Part shown: positions 1 to 9,376 of the stretch, piece by piece
Numbering within the stretch: the stretch's first letter is position 1
How the letters are laid out: each line of letters starts with the position of its first letter
DNA from: Halosaccharopolyspora lacisalsi
GTDB taxonomy: Bacteria; Actinomycetota; Actinomycetes; Mycobacteriales; Pseudonocardiaceae
Assembly (NCBI RefSeq): GCF_014137975.1
Contig: NZ_JACGWZ010000001.1
Location: 186,001 to 250,000 of the forward strand
Direction: 5' to 3'
DNA length: 64,000 nt
Notes under the pieces: model-generated
Seen by the model: only the letters and a program-made list of their open reading frames with translations
Database searches by the model: none
What the model was told of the DNA's origin: nothing
Translations under genes and position numbers: made by a program

Positions 1-524
1 GCGACCACGGCCACGTCCGCTGCTCGCAGCCGCCGCACGGCCTGCCCGAGCAGTTGGGTGCTCTTGTGCGCGGGCAGTTGCGAGGTGACGTCGTTGGCCC
101 CGATGAAAATGATCACGACTCGGGGTGGGCGGCGCAGCACCTCGTCCACCTGCGCGTCCAGCTCGCGGCTGGTGGTGCCCACGATCGCGTGGGTGCTCAG
201 CGCCACCGGGTGTTCGAGTTCGGCGGCCAGGCCACGTGCCAGCAGCACGCCCGGCAGTTGTTCGGGCACGTCGACCCCGAGTCCGGCGGCCGTGGAGTCA
301 CCGATGATCGCCAGTTCCAGCGGAGCGATCCCGTCCGACGGTCGGGGGTCCGTGCCGTCGGGCAGGTGGATGCCGTCCGCGCGCAGTGGTGCGTTCTCCG
401 GAGGGCCGATCACTCGCCGGGCGTGCCGGGACTGCCCGTTGAGCAGTCCGTAGGCCGCTCCGGACAGACCACCGAGCGTGCCCGCCGCGAACGCGGCGAG
501 CCGGACCAGTCTCAGCCCGATCAT
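1..524 (-). CDS. SGNH/GDSL-type esterase, 3' end cut by window edge
   Basis: Reading the minus strand from ATG at 524 gives a protein with an N-terminal hydrophobic/signal-like segment. Around residue 75 is the block I motif IIGDSTAAGLG (catalytic Ser), and further on FIGANDV, the GxND block III of SGNH hydrolases. The C-terminal block V (DxxH) lies outside the window. GAGGAGGG sits 2-8 nt before the ATG. In mycobacteria a similar lipase-like gene (Rv1075c) lies near cbs, so the position fits. Predicted role: secreted or membrane-anchored ester hydrolase; substrate unknown. Confidence 0.85.
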   Translation of the reverse strand, partial: MIGLRLVRLAAFAAGTLGGLSGAAYGLLNGQSRHARRVIGPPENAPLRADGIHLPDGTDPRPSDGIAPLELAIIGDSTAAGLGVDVPEQLPGVLLARGLAAELEHPVALSTHAIVGTTSRELDAQVDEVLRRPPRVVIIFIGANDVTSQLPAHKSTQLLGQAVRRLRAADVAVV

Positions 525-676
525 CGTCCCTCCTCGTGACTCGCGCGAAACGGCCTCCGCGCACAGTGTGCGTGCTCGACGACCTCCGCACTGGTGGTGA
601 CACAGCGGCGGTTCGATTCGTTCCCGAGCCGTATGTCGTCACACCGACCGTTTGGGTTAGCGCCGTGGTCGACGAT

Positions 677-682
677 TAGGCT
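677..682 (+). promoter_or_regulatory. -10 box of cbs promoter
   Basis: TAGGCT matches the actinobacterial TANNNT -10. A weak -35 (TTGGGT, 652-657) lies 19 nt upstream. The leader to the GTG at 721 is about 30 nt and carries GGGAGAGG as ribosome binding site. Confidence 0.5.
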
Positions 683-720
683 CCGGGTCACAGGCGGAGA
701 CAAGGGAGAGGACTCGCACG

Positions 721-2088
721 GTGGACTACGCTGAGCACGTGGCCGACCTGGTCGGCAGCACCCCGCTGGTGAAGCTGAACGCCCTCGGTGGGGGACTGTC
801 GACACCGATACTGAGCAAGATCGAGTACTTCAACCCCGGGGGCAGCGTCAAGGACCGGATCGCGCTGCGGATGATCGAGGCCGCGGAGGAGTCCGGGGAG
901 CTGCGCGCCGGCGGCACGATCGTGGAGCCCACCTCCGGCAACACCGGGGTCGGCTTGGCGATGGTGGCCCAGCGCAAGGGCTACCGCTGCGTGTTCGTGT
1001 GTCCGGACAAGGTCAGCGAGGACAAGCGCAACGTGCTGGAGGCGTACGGCGCCGAGGTCGTGGTGTGCCCGACCGCCGTGCCGCCGGAGCACGCCGAGTC
1101 CTACTACAGCGTTTCCGACCGGCTGGCCGAGCAGGAGGGGTACTGGAAGCCCAACCAGTACAACAACTCGGCCAACCCCGAGTCGCACTACAACACCACG
1201 GGTCCGGAGATCTGGGAGCAGACCGAGGGGCGCATCACGCACTTCGTGGCCGGTATCGGTACCGGCGGCACGATCTCGGGCGCGGGCCGCTACCTCAAGG
1301 ATGTCTCCGACGGTCGCGTGCGCATCGTCGGCGCCGACCCGGAGGGATCGGTGTACTCGGGCGGCAAGGGCAGGCCCTACCTGGTGGAGGGAGTGGGCGA
1401 GGACTTCTGGCCCACGACCTACGACCACGACATCTGCGACGAGATCATCGCGGTCTCCGACGCGGACTCCTTCGGGATGACCCGGCAGCTGGCCCACGAG
1501 GAGGCCCTGCTGGTCGGCGGCTCCTGCGGAATGGCCGTCGCGGCGGCGCTGCGGTTGGCCGAACGCACCGGACCGGACGACGTGATCGTCGTGCTGCTTC
1601 CCGACGGGGGTCGCGGCTACCTCACCAAGGTCTTCAACGACTCGTGGATGGCCTCCTACGGGTTCTTGTCGCCGGACCACAGCGGTGGTTCGGTCGGTGA
1701 CGTGCTGCGCCGCAAGGACGGCACCATTCCCGAGCTGGTGCACGTGCATCCGAACGAGACGGTCGCCGAGGCCGTGACCATCCTGCGGGAGTTCAGCGTC
1801 TCCCAGATGCCGGTGGTCAACGCGGAACCGCCGATCATGGCCGCCGAGGTCGCCGGTGCGGTCAACGAGCGGGACCTGCTGCAGGCCCTGTTCGCGGGGA
1901 AGGCCAATCTCGCCGACCGGGTGGAGACGCACATGTCGCCGCCGCTGCCCACGATCGGCGCGGGCGAGGAGATCAGCTCCGCGATGACCGCGCTGACCAA
2001 TGCGGACGGAGCGATGGTGCTCGTGGACGGAAAGCCGGCGGGCGTGGTGACCCGGCAGGACGTGCTCGCGTTCATCGCCGGTCGGTGA
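721..2088 (+). CDS. cbs: cystathionine beta-synthase
   Basis: PLP enzyme condensing L-serine and L-homocysteine to L-cystathionine, the first step of reverse transsulfuration. The 455-aa protein has the fold type II core: K44 in NPGGSVKDR is the PLP lysine, TSGNTGVGL binds the substrate carboxylate and GTGGTISG (about residues 180-187) binds the phosphate. A C-terminal pair of CBS domains spans about residues 335-455. Length matches mycobacterial Cbs (about 460 aa). GTG start is preceded by GGGAGAGG at 9 nt. The gene lies in the cbs-pra-metB order seen in M. tuberculosis, so homocysteine can pass to cysteine through Cbs and MetB. A cysteine synthase role is less likely because of the CBS pair and the metB neighbour. 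Confidence 0.95.
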   Translation: MDYAEHVADLVGSTPLVKLNALGGGLSTPILSKIEYFNPGGSVKDRIALRMIEAAEESGELRAGGTIVEPTSGNTGVGLAMVAQRKGYRCVFVCPDKVSEDKRNVLEAYGAEVVVCPTAVPPEHAESYYSVSDRLAEQEGYWKPNQYNNSANPESHYNTTGPEIWEQTEGRITHFVAGIGTGGTISGAGRYLKDVSDGRVRIVGADPEGSVYSGGKGRPYLVEGVGEDFWPTTYDHDICDEIIAVSDADSFGMTRQLAHEEALLVGGSCGMAVAAALRLAERTGPDDVIVVLLPDGGRGYLTKVFNDSWMASYGFLSPDHSGGSVGDVLRRKDGTIPELVHVHPNETVAEAVTILREFSVSQMPVVNAEPPIMAAEVAGAVNERDLLQALFAGKANLADRVETHMSPPLPTIGAGEEISSAMTALTNADGAMVLVDGKPAGVVTRQDVLAFIAGR

Positions 2089-2098
2089 CCAATCGTTA

Positions 2099-2154
2099 CA
2101 CGTGGGCACTATGCTGCCACGTGATCGGATAGTCTGCTGGGCGCACGCGCCCAG
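2099..2154 (+). promoter_or_regulatory. pra promoter with two palindromes
   Basis: Between cbs and the pra-like gene lie CACGTGG (2099-2105) and CCACGTG (2117-2123), a perfect inverted repeat with an 11-nt spacer. TAGTCT at 2130-2135 is a likely -10, so the repeat would cover the -35 region. A second palindrome, CTGGGCGC-AC-GCGCCCAG (2137-2154), falls at the expected transcription start and could be an operator or a 5' hairpin. Confidence 0.5.
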
Positions 2155-2183
2155 ATTCATGCCCAAGGGGGTCAGGAAACTCG

Positions 2184-3491
2184 ATGAGCTCTCCGCAACC
2201 GCCCGCTGACGGTCAGCAGGGACAGCCAGAGCCCGACGGCCAGCAGGACGGCAGTTCCGCCAACCAGAACGAGTCCGGTGCCGACTCCACGCAGGTCGTC
2301 CGGCCGGCGCAGCCTCCGCAGGAGCAGCAGCCGCAGCAGGAGAGCGGACAGCCTTCCGGTGCCGACTCCACGCAGGTCGTCCGGCCGGCGCAGCCTCCGC
2401 AGGAGCAGCAGCCGCAGCAGGAGAGCGGACAGCCTTCCGGTGCCGACTCCACGCAGGTCGTCCGGCCGGCGCAGCCTCCGCAGGAGCAGCAGTCTCCGCA
2501 GGAGGGGGGCGGCTCGACGCAGGTCGTGCCGCCGTCCATGCAGCCGCCGCAGCCGATGTACGAACAGCCCGGCCTGGCCGGGCAGCAGCCGGGATACCCG
2601 CAGCAGCCGCCCCAGCAGCCCGGCATGGCTCCGCCCCAGGGACAGCCGGGCACCCCGAGCGGTGGATTCCCCGCTCAGCAGCCGTTCGTTCAGCAGCCCC
2701 CTCCTCCCGGGCAGCCCGGGATGCCCCCGCCCGGCCAGCCCGGTATGCCGGGCATGGGCAAGGCCGGTGATCCCAACAAGGGCGTCGCTATGGGGGCGGC
2801 CTGGACCGCAGTCGGCCTCGGTGGTCTGCTCGCGGTGCTCCAGATCATTGTGCTGATCATGTTCATGGGCAGCTACGAGCAGCTCCAGCAGGCCCAGCAG
2901 ATGATGGACCAGTACGGCCAGATGGGCGAGCAGTACGGCGTCAGCACGCCCGACGTGGAGCTGCCGTCCTTCGGGCTGGTCATCTTCCTGCTCGTTGTTC
3001 AGATCATCGTCTCCCTCACGATGGTGACGGGCGGGCTGCTCATCAACGCTCGCAAGAAGGTGGGGCCGCTACTCTCCGCTGGTGCCGCAGCGGTGTTCGT
3101 GATCTCCGTGATCATCAACATGGTCTCGTACTTCTCCGCGGTCCAGATCGTGTCCTTGCTTCTCTCCGCCGCGGTGGGTGTGCTCGCGATGCTGCCGCAG
3201 ACCCGCTCCTACGTTTCCGGTGGCGCCGCCCCGGCCGCAGCCGGTGGCTACGGGCCGCCGCCGGGTGCGTTCGGTCAGCCGGGCATGCCCCCGCAGTCCG
3301 GTGGCATGCCGCCCCAGCCTCAGCATCAGGGCATGCCCCCGCAGCCGGGGCAGCAGCCGCAGGCGCCCTACGGACAGCAGCCGCAGGCTCCCTACGGGCA
3401 ACAACCACAGGCGCCCTACGGGCAGCAGCCCGGTGGTCCGTCGCCGTACGGCCAGCCGCCGCAGCAGCCGGGTCAGCCACCCCAGTGGTGA
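2184..3491 (+). CDS. Pro/Gln-rich membrane protein, Pra-like
   Basis: 435 aa in three parts. Residues 1-190 are very rich in P, Q and G and hold nearly three copies of a 27-residue unit ([14 protein letters not shown]...). Residues about 205-345 contain about four hydrophobic helices (starting [32 protein letters not shown] and IVSLLLSAA). The tail is again P/Q/G-rich with three QAPYGQQP repeats. The position between cbs and metB matches the mycobacterial proline-rich antigen gene pra (Rv1078). Both low-complexity tails probably lie on one side of the membrane. Function unknown; a phosphothreonine/FHA-type recognition of the repeated STQVV segments is only a guess. ATG start with a weak ribosome site. 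Confidence 0.8.
   Translation: MSSPQPPADGQQGQPEPDGQQDGSSANQNESGADSTQVVRPAQPPQEQQPQQESGQPSGADSTQVVRPAQPPQEQQPQQESGQPSGADSTQVVRPAQPPQEQQSPQEGGGSTQVVPPSMQPPQPMYEQPGLAGQQPGYPQQPPQQPGMAPPQGQPGTPSGGFPAQQPFVQQPPPPGQPGMPPPGQPGMPGMGKAGDPNKGVAMGAAWTAVGLGGLLAVLQIIVLIMFMGSYEQLQQAQQMMDQYGQMGEQYGVSTPDVELPSFGLVIFLLVVQIIVSLTMVTGGLLINARKKVGPLLSAGAAAVFVISVIINMVSYFSAVQIVSLLLSAAVGVLAMLPQTRSYVSGGAAPAAAGGYGPPPGAFGQPGMPPQSGGMPPQPQHQGMPPQPGQQPQAPYGQQPQAPYGQQPQAPYGQQPGGPSPYGQPPQQPGQPPQW
2274..2490 (+). repeat. 81-bp in-frame tandem repeat, about 2.7 copies
   Basis: Units start at 2274, 2355 and 2436. The first two are identical base for base and the third diverges after about 55 bp. Each encodes 27 residues ([15 protein letters not shown]...). 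DNA-level identity, not just protein similarity, points to recent expansion. Confidence 0.95.
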
Positions 3492-3508
3492 CCGGTTGAT
3501 CGAGTCCA

Positions 3509-3541
3509 GTGGCCCCCGACCAGGCGTCGGGGGCCACTTTC
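3509..3541 (+). terminator. intrinsic terminator after pra-like gene
   Basis: GTGGCCCCCGAC and GTCGGGGGCCAC form a perfect 12-bp stem around a CAGGC loop, followed by TTTC. It sits 18 nt after the stop codon and ends before the next gene. Confidence 0.85.
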
Positions 3542-3560
3542 GTCCGGCGTCAGGAAGTAG

Positions 3561-4361
3561 GTGCCCGCCGTGCAGCCCCAGCCCCACGGGCAGCAGCCCC
3601 CGCAGCCCCCGCAGCCGTACCAGCAGGTTCCCCAGCAGCCGTACCAGTACGATCCTCACGCTCAGCAGTACCAGCAGCCGTACCCGTACGCGCAGCAGTA
3701 TCAGCAGTGGTATCCGCAGTGGTGGGGCGCTCCCGCCGGGGAACCCAGCGGCATCACGACGCTCGTGGCGGCGGTGCTCGGTCTGCTGATCGGAGTCACC
3801 TGGATCGTGGGTGTGTCGGCCCTGATCATCACCGCCCCCGATGTCGAGGTCGGCGGTATGGCGGTCGCCGCGGGAATCGCCTTCGTGCTCTCGGTGCCCT
3901 CGCTGATCGGTTCCGTCGCGCTGTTCGTCCGGCGCGGTTTCGGCCGCTGGCTCCTGATCGTGGGGCTCGCGCTGTCGGTGCTTCCCTCGGGGTTCGTCGT
4001 CGTCGCGTCCTTCACCACGTCGCCGGGACCACCGCAGGGGCTCCTGCTGCTCTCGGTCTCGGTCCTGGTCTTCTCGATCGCGGGAATCGTGCTGGCCTCC
4101 TCGCCGACGACCAGTCGCTACCTCGGGGCGGTGAAGCAGTACGCCCGGCAGCCCGGTCATCCCGCGCAGCAGGCCTACCCCCAGTACGCCCAGCAGGCCT
4201 ACGCGCAGCAGGGTTACCAGTACCCCCAGCAGGGCTGCCCCCAGCAACCGCAGCAGGGTTATCTACAGCAGGGCTATCCGCAACAGGGTTACCAGCAGCC
4301 CCAGTATTCGCAGCAGCCCGGCCCACTCCAGCAGCCCGGCCCGCTCCGACACTGGGGATGA
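3561..4361 (+). CDS. second Pro/Gln/Tyr-rich membrane protein
   Basis: 266 aa with the same architecture as the gene before it: a Q/P/Y-rich head of about 55 residues, about four hydrophobic helices (roughly residues 60-185, beginning GITTLVAAVLGLLIG) and a Q/Y/P-rich tail with QQGY(Q/P)QQ-type repeats. Probably a diverged paralogue of the pra-like protein. GTG at 3561 follows AGGAAG by only 3 nt; GTG at 3570, 12 nt from it, is an alternative start. Such tails are common in actinobacterial envelope proteins and may mediate self-association, but no activity can be assigned. Confidence 0.75.
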   Translation: MPAVQPQPHGQQPPQPPQPYQQVPQQPYQYDPHAQQYQQPYPYAQQYQQWYPQWWGAPAGEPSGITTLVAAVLGLLIGVTWIVGVSALIITAPDVEVGGMAVAAGIAFVLSVPSLIGSVALFVRRGFGRWLLIVGLALSVLPSGFVVVASFTTSPGPPQGLLLLSVSVLVFSIAGIVLASSPTTSRYLGAVKQYARQPGHPAQQAYPQYAQQAYAQQGYQYPQQGCPQQPQQGYLQQGYPQQGYQQPQYSQQPGPLQQPGPLRHWG

Positions 4362-4411
4362 GTCGTGCGGGGTCGCGGGCGGCCCGCGCGGATCGCCGTC
4401 GCCCGGCGTCG

Positions 4412-4417
4412 TAGGCT
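4412..4417 (+). promoter_or_regulatory. -10 box, leaderless metB promoter
   Basis: TAGGCT ends 6 nt before the metB ATG, so transcription would start at or next to the start codon. No Shine-Dalgarno is present, consistent with a leaderless mRNA. Confidence 0.6.
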
Positions 4418-4423
4418 TCCGGT

Positions 4424-5563
4424 ATGAGCGACGGCTTCGCCACCCGCGCGATTCACGCGGGCCAGCAACCGGACCCCGCGACCGGATCGGTGATCACGCC
4501 GATCCACGCCACCTCCACCTACGCCCAGGACGGCGTCGGGCAGCAGCGTGCCGGGTACGAGTACTCGCGCACCGGCAACCCCACCCGCACCGCGCTGGCG
4601 GAGTGCCTGGCCTCGCTGGAGGGCGGCAGGCACGGGCACGCCTTCGCCTCGGGCATGTCGGCCACCGACGCGGTGCTGCGCGCCGCCCTGCGTCCCGGTG
4701 ACCACCTCGTGATCCCCGACGACGCCTACGGCGGCACGTTCCGCCTCATCGACAAGGTCCTGAGCGGCTGGGGCGTGGAGTACACCCCCGTCCCGGTCTC
4801 CGACGTGGACGCCGTGCGCGCGGCGATCCGCCCGAACACCAAGATGCTCTGGATCGAGACGCCGACGAACCCCCTGCTCAACATCGCCGACCTGTCCACG
4901 TTGGCCCAGCTCTCCCACGACACCGGCACGCGGCTGGCCGTGGACAACACCTTCGCCTCCCCGCACCTGCAGCAGCCGTTGGAGCACGGCGCCGGCGTCG
5001 TCGTGCACTCGACGACGAAGTACCTCGGCGGCCACTCCGACGTGGTCGGCGGCGCCGTGGTGACCTCCGACGACGAGCTCGCCGAGCAGGTCGGCTTCCT
5101 GCAGAACAGCGCCGGAGCCGTGCCCGGCCCCTTCGACGCGTGGTTGACGCTGCGTGGCCTGAAGACGCTGGCGGTGCGCATGGAGCGGCACAGCCGCAAC
5201 GCGGAGCGGGTCGTGGAGGCGCTGGAGAACCACCCGAAGGTCTCCCACGTGATCTACCCGGGCCTGGAGCAGCACCCCGCCCACCAGGTCGCCGCCAAGC
5301 AGATGCGGCACTTCGGCGGCATGGTCTCCTTCCTCCACGCCGACGGCCCGGAGGCGGCGCTGGAGATGTGCGCCCGCACCCGACTGTTCACCCTCGCCGA
5401 GTCCCTGGGCGGGGTCGAGTCGCTGATCGAGCATCCCGGCAGGATGACCCACGCCAGCACCGAGGGATCACTGCTGCAGGTGCCCGCGGAGCTGGTTCGG
5501 CTGTCGGTCGGCATCGAGGAGGCCGACGACCTGGTCGAGGACCTCCGGACCGCGCTGGGGTAG
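4424..5563 (+). CDS. metB: cystathionine gamma-synthase/lyase
   Basis: 379-aa PLP enzyme of the Cys/Met metabolism family (fold type I). The N-terminus FATRAIHAGQ and YEYSRTGNPTR, the substrate-loop WIETPTNPLL, the PLP-aspartate VDNTFASP and the PLP lysine K199 in STTKYLGGHSD are all present. It can form cystathionine from an activated homoserine or, in reverse transsulfuration, split it to cysteine. Sequence alone does not separate MetB from a gamma-lyase; the position behind cbs and pra equals Rv1079 (metB). Start chosen for the leaderless promoter 6 nt upstream. Confidence 0.92.
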   Translation: MSDGFATRAIHAGQQPDPATGSVITPIHATSTYAQDGVGQQRAGYEYSRTGNPTRTALAECLASLEGGRHGHAFASGMSATDAVLRAALRPGDHLVIPDDAYGGTFRLIDKVLSGWGVEYTPVPVSDVDAVRAAIRPNTKMLWIETPTNPLLNIADLSTLAQLSHDTGTRLAVDNTFASPHLQQPLEHGAGVVVHSTTKYLGGHSDVVGGAVVTSDDELAEQVGFLQNSAGAVPGPFDAWLTLRGLKTLAVRMERHSRNAERVVEALENHPKVSHVIYPGLEQHPAHQVAAKQMRHFGGMVSFLHADGPEAALEMCARTRLFTLAESLGGVESLIEHPGRMTHASTEGSLLQVPAELVRLSVGIEEADDLVEDLRTALG

Positions 5564-5632
5564 AAGGATGCACGGCTCGGCTTGCGCAGCGGTGCGGGCT
5601 CCGGACTGGGTCCGTCCGTGCCGGGGTTTGTG

Positions 5633-5673
5633 CGATTTTCCCTAAAGTTGTGCCACAACTTTAGGGAAAATCG
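5633..5673. repeat. family 1 palindrome, copy A
   Basis: Perfect 20-bp inverted repeat (arm CGATTTTCCCTAAAGTTGTG) around one central C. Only 40% G+C against a roughly 70% background. It lies 70 nt after metB and 18 nt before the stop of a converging small gene. Flanks also resemble those of copy B in inverted orientation (CCGGGGTTTGTG on one side, ACCACCGCGG on the other), so the mobile or duplicated unit may be about 80 bp. Confidence 0.9.
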
Positions 5674-5691
5674 TGAAACCACCGCGGCGGG

Positions 5692-5958
5692 TCAGGGGCG
5701 CAGTACGGGGGCGGTGACCGTGGTGTCGACGCCGAGGGGGTGCCGGACAGGGGGATCGGGTACGGGGGCGGGCGGGAAATCCTGCCTGGTGACGCAGCCG
5801 CCGACCAGTTCGACGACTCCGCCCCGCACCCGGTACCTGCCGGGGTCCTCGCAACCGGCGCTGGCCACCGTGAACACCGCCGCACCGGACAGTGCCGTGG
5901 CCGTGGCGATACCGGTGACCAGCGGGATCATGCCCGCGGTGGAGGTCAGCCGTGCCAT
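5692..5958 (-). CDS. small exported or anchored hypothetical protein
   Basis: 88 aa from ATG at 5958, preceded by GGGAGGG at a 2-nt spacing. Residues about 8-32 (MIPLVTGIATATALSGAAVF...) form one hydrophobic segment that could be a signal or anchor. After it comes a short extracytoplasmic part with two cysteines (AGCEDPGRYRV and ELVGGCV), which could form a disulfide, and a proline-rich end. No family recognised. It ends next to palindrome copy A. Confidence 0.6.
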   Translation of the reverse strand: MARLTSTAGMIPLVTGIATATALSGAAVFTVASAGCEDPGRYRVRGGVVELVGGCVTRQDFPPAPVPDPPVRHPLGVDTTVTAPVLRP

Positions 5959-6076
5959 GAGCCCTCCCAGGACAGTGCTGTGACGGGCGCCGTCCCACGG
6001 CGGCTGCGAACCCGTCCGGGCGCTGCACCGAGGATACCCAACGGCACGCGCACGGGCCGCTTCTCGGCGGCACCGC

Positions 6077-6115
6077 AGCGGTGTCGGTGGTGTGTCGAAG
6101 ACCGCCGACACCGCT
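6077..6115 (-). terminator. hairpin downstream of hppD
   Basis: AGCGGTGTCGG (6077-6087) pairs with CCGACACCGCT (6105-6115); with one G-U pair the stem extends to about 14 bp around an 11-nt loop. It lies 53 nt beyond the hppD stop codon on the transcribed strand. No U-tract, so it could also be a regulatory hairpin. Confidence 0.5.
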
Positions 6116-6167
6116 GAACGGGTGGCGCCGGGATCGCCCGAGTGCCGGGGAGGAGCTCGGCGGGCGG

Positions 6168-7468
<1,301 letters not shown>

Positions 7469-7521
7469 CGAGCGGCCGACGATCGGTGCCGACGGCAATC
7501 AGACTGACCAGGAGGTGTGAC

Positions 7522-8013
7522 ATGGCTCCCACGGGCGACGACGATCCGCTGGACGGGCTCGACGCGCGGCTGTTGCTGCTGCTGTCCGACGAACCGAGGC
7601 TCGGGGTGCTGGAGTGCTCGCGTCGGCTGGGAGTGGCCCGCGGCACGGTCCAGGCCAGGATGGATCGCATGGTGCGGCGCGGAGTGCTGCGGGGGTTTCC
7701 CCCGGAACTCGACCTGGCGGCGATGGGATACGGGTTGACCGCCTTCGCCGTGCTGGAGATCGCCCAGGGGCAGCGGGCCACGGTCGCCGAGCGCCTCGCG
7801 GCCATCGACGAGGTGTGCGAAGTGCACGCCACCACGGGGCAGGGGGACCTGTTCGTGCGGATGGTGGCGCGCTCGAACGCGGACCTGCAGCGCGTCATCG
7901 ACACGGTCGTGGCCGTGCCCGCGGTGCGGCGGACCTCCACCTCGATCGCACTGTCCACCCCGGTGCCCCCGCGGGTGCGCCCACTACTGGAGAACCTGGC
8001 CAACGACGAATAG
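7522..8013 (+). CDS. Lrp/AsnC-family transcriptional regulator
   Basis: 163 aa. Residues about 10-60 form a winged helix-turn-helix (LDARLLLLLSDEPRLGVLE..., VARGTVQARMDRM). The rest is an AsnC/RAM ligand-binding domain with the usual GQGDLFVRMVA strand. ATG start with AGGAGG 7 nt upstream. It is transcribed away from hppD, so it is the likely regulator of tyrosine breakdown and perhaps of itself. Effector unknown; tyrosine or phenylalanine is an inference from context. Confidence 0.9.
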   Translation: MAPTGDDDPLDGLDARLLLLLSDEPRLGVLECSRRLGVARGTVQARMDRMVRRGVLRGFPPELDLAAMGYGLTAFAVLEIAQGQRATVAERLAAIDEVCEVHATTGQGDLFVRMVARSNADLQRVIDTVVAVPAVRRTSTSIALSTPVPPRVRPLLENLANDE

Positions 8014-8046
8014 CGGAATCCGCGGGCCGGTCTGCGCGGTGGGCCG

Positions 8047-8089
8047 GGTGGGGGGACCTCAGACGCTGCCTCGCTGAGGTCCCCCCACC
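8047..8089. terminator. bidirectional terminator between lrp-like gene and greA
   Basis: GGTGGGGGGACCTCAG and CTGAGGTCCCCCCACC form a perfect 16-bp stem with an 11-nt loop, midway between two converging genes. Confidence 0.85.
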
Positions 8090-8122
8090 TGCACCGCTAA
8101 GCGACTCAATCCGTGTCTCCGT

Positions 8123-8611
8123 CTATCCGGAGAAGGGTTCGGCCTTGACCAGGGTGACTCGCATGGTCCCCCCGTTGGGCAGGTCGTACTCGCGGGTCTC
8201 GCCCTCGCGGGCGTCCAGCAGCGCCTGGCCCAGCGGCGAGCTCGGCGAGTACACCTCCAGCTCCCCGTGAGCGCCTTCCTCCCGGTTGGCCAGCAGGAAC
8301 TTCTCGTTCTCGTTCTCGCCCTCGTAACGCACGGTTAGCACCGAGCCGGGGCGAGCGACACCGGACTCCGTGGGGATGTCGCCGACCTGGGCCGTACGCA
8401 GCAGCTCCTGGAGCTGGCGGATGCGGGACTCCATCTGCCCCTGCTCTTCACGGGCCGCGTGATAACCGCCGTTCTCCTTGAGGTCGCCTTCCTCGCGGGC
8501 CTCGTTGATTTTCTCGGCGATCACCGGGCGGCCGGCCACGAGTTCGTCCAACTCGGTCTTGAGCCGGTCGTAAGCATCCTGGGTCAGCCAGGTCGCCTGG
8601 GTCTCGCTCAC
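8123..8611 (-). CDS. greA: transcription elongation factor GreA
   Basis: 162-aa cleavage factor that rescues backtracked RNA polymerase. The N-terminal coiled coil (about residues 5-75) holds the acidic tip, visible in [20 protein letters not shown], whose acidic residues act at the polymerase active site. The C-terminal FKBP-like domain ends with [18 protein letters not shown] at 8611 is chosen because GAGGAG is placed 8 nt upstream; GTG codons at 8617 and 8620 overlap that site. Length equals mycobacterial GreA. The minus-strand location between metB and mca matches Rv1080c. Confidence 0.95.
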   Translation of the reverse strand: MSETQATWLTQDAYDRLKTELDELVAGRPVIAEKINEAREEGDLKENGGYHAAREEQGQMESRIRQLQELLRTAQVGDIPTESGVARPGSVLTVRYEGENENEKFLLANREEGAHGELEVYSPSSPLGQALLDAREGETREYDLPNGGTMRVTLVKAEPFSG

Positions 8612-8789
8612 GGTCACCACTCCTCGTAGACGGCGGCTCCGCGCTCCGCGGGCCGGAACCCTCCGAGCCCCGTGAGGCACGGAATGGAAAAACACGGCCC
8701 GTACCGGGACCGTGCTGTGCCTACGATAACACGAGCGAGGCCACTCGGGGATTGATTTCGTCCGACGATCAGTCCGCTGTGGCGGTGTT

Positions 8790-9230
8790 TCACCCGGTTG
8801 GCCGTGTCGGTTCGAGCAGGTACTCCGGAACGTCGTAGTCGCATCCGTACACGTTGCCGGCCACCGGAGGCTGGCTGGTGGTGATCACCGTGGTGGGGTG
8901 GGACAGCCCCGAACTCGGCGGGACCAGGACCTCCCTGCGGCCGGTCTCGGTGCCGTCCAGCGACCGGGCGCGGACGACGCACACAGCCGGGCGCCGCGGC
9001 TGGTCCCGGCGCACCTCCAGGGTCATGCGCAGCGAATTGTCGTCCAGTGCCCGGTAGGTCATCCGCTTGCCCTCGATGGGGGCGCTGCCCAGGTTGTCGT
9101 AGGCCACGAACGCCGCGCCCAGGCCCGCCAGGGCCACCAGGGCGGTCAGTAACCACCGCATCCGATTCGATGGTGAGCGCTTGCGGGGGCGCACGCCGTA
9201 ACGCCCCTCCGGGGGCTGCTGATCTGTCAC
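8790..9230 (-). CDS. DUF4307 membrane protein
   Basis: 146 aa. A basic N-terminus ([14 protein letters not shown]) is followed by one membrane helix (about residues 25-46, [20 protein letters not shown]) and an extracytoplasmic domain of about 100 residues with two cysteines. Matches the DUF4307 family in size, topology and place (Rv1081c, between greA and mca). Function unknown. GTG at 9230 is preferred although the ribosome site is weak; the start faces mca across a 146-bp divergent spacer. Confidence 0.8.
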   Translation of the reverse strand: MTDQQPPEGRYGVRPRKRSPSNRMRWLLTALVALAGLGAAFVAYDNLGSAPIEGKRMTYRALDDNSLRMTLEVRRDQPRRPAVCVVRARSLDGTETGRREVLVPPSSGLSHPTTVITTSQPPVAGNVYGCDYDVPEYLLEPTRPTG

Positions 9231-9376
9231 GGGAGTCTCACCCCTTCGTGGGCCGTGGAGAAAATGTCGGTCCTTCGGGAACAATGGGGACCGGCGCCCA
9301 CGTTGAGTATCCCTGGGGTGTTCCGGTCACGGTCAGCGGGGCCGGTCCGAGGCGAACGGAAAGGATTACTCCGGCG

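Noticed and set aside
539-553. TCGCGCGAAA similarity to the 12088/12121 motif
   Set aside because: Only a partial match and easily made by chance in this base composition.
688-2166. 492-codon minus-strand open frame over cbs
   Set aside because: Antisense shadow of cbs; no ribosome site and no domain, while the plus strand has full PLP-enzyme motifs.
3600-4340. CAG-rich repeats considered as a CRISPR-like or microsatellite array
   Set aside because: They are in-frame codons for Gln/Pro/Tyr repeats of a membrane protein with irregular spacing.
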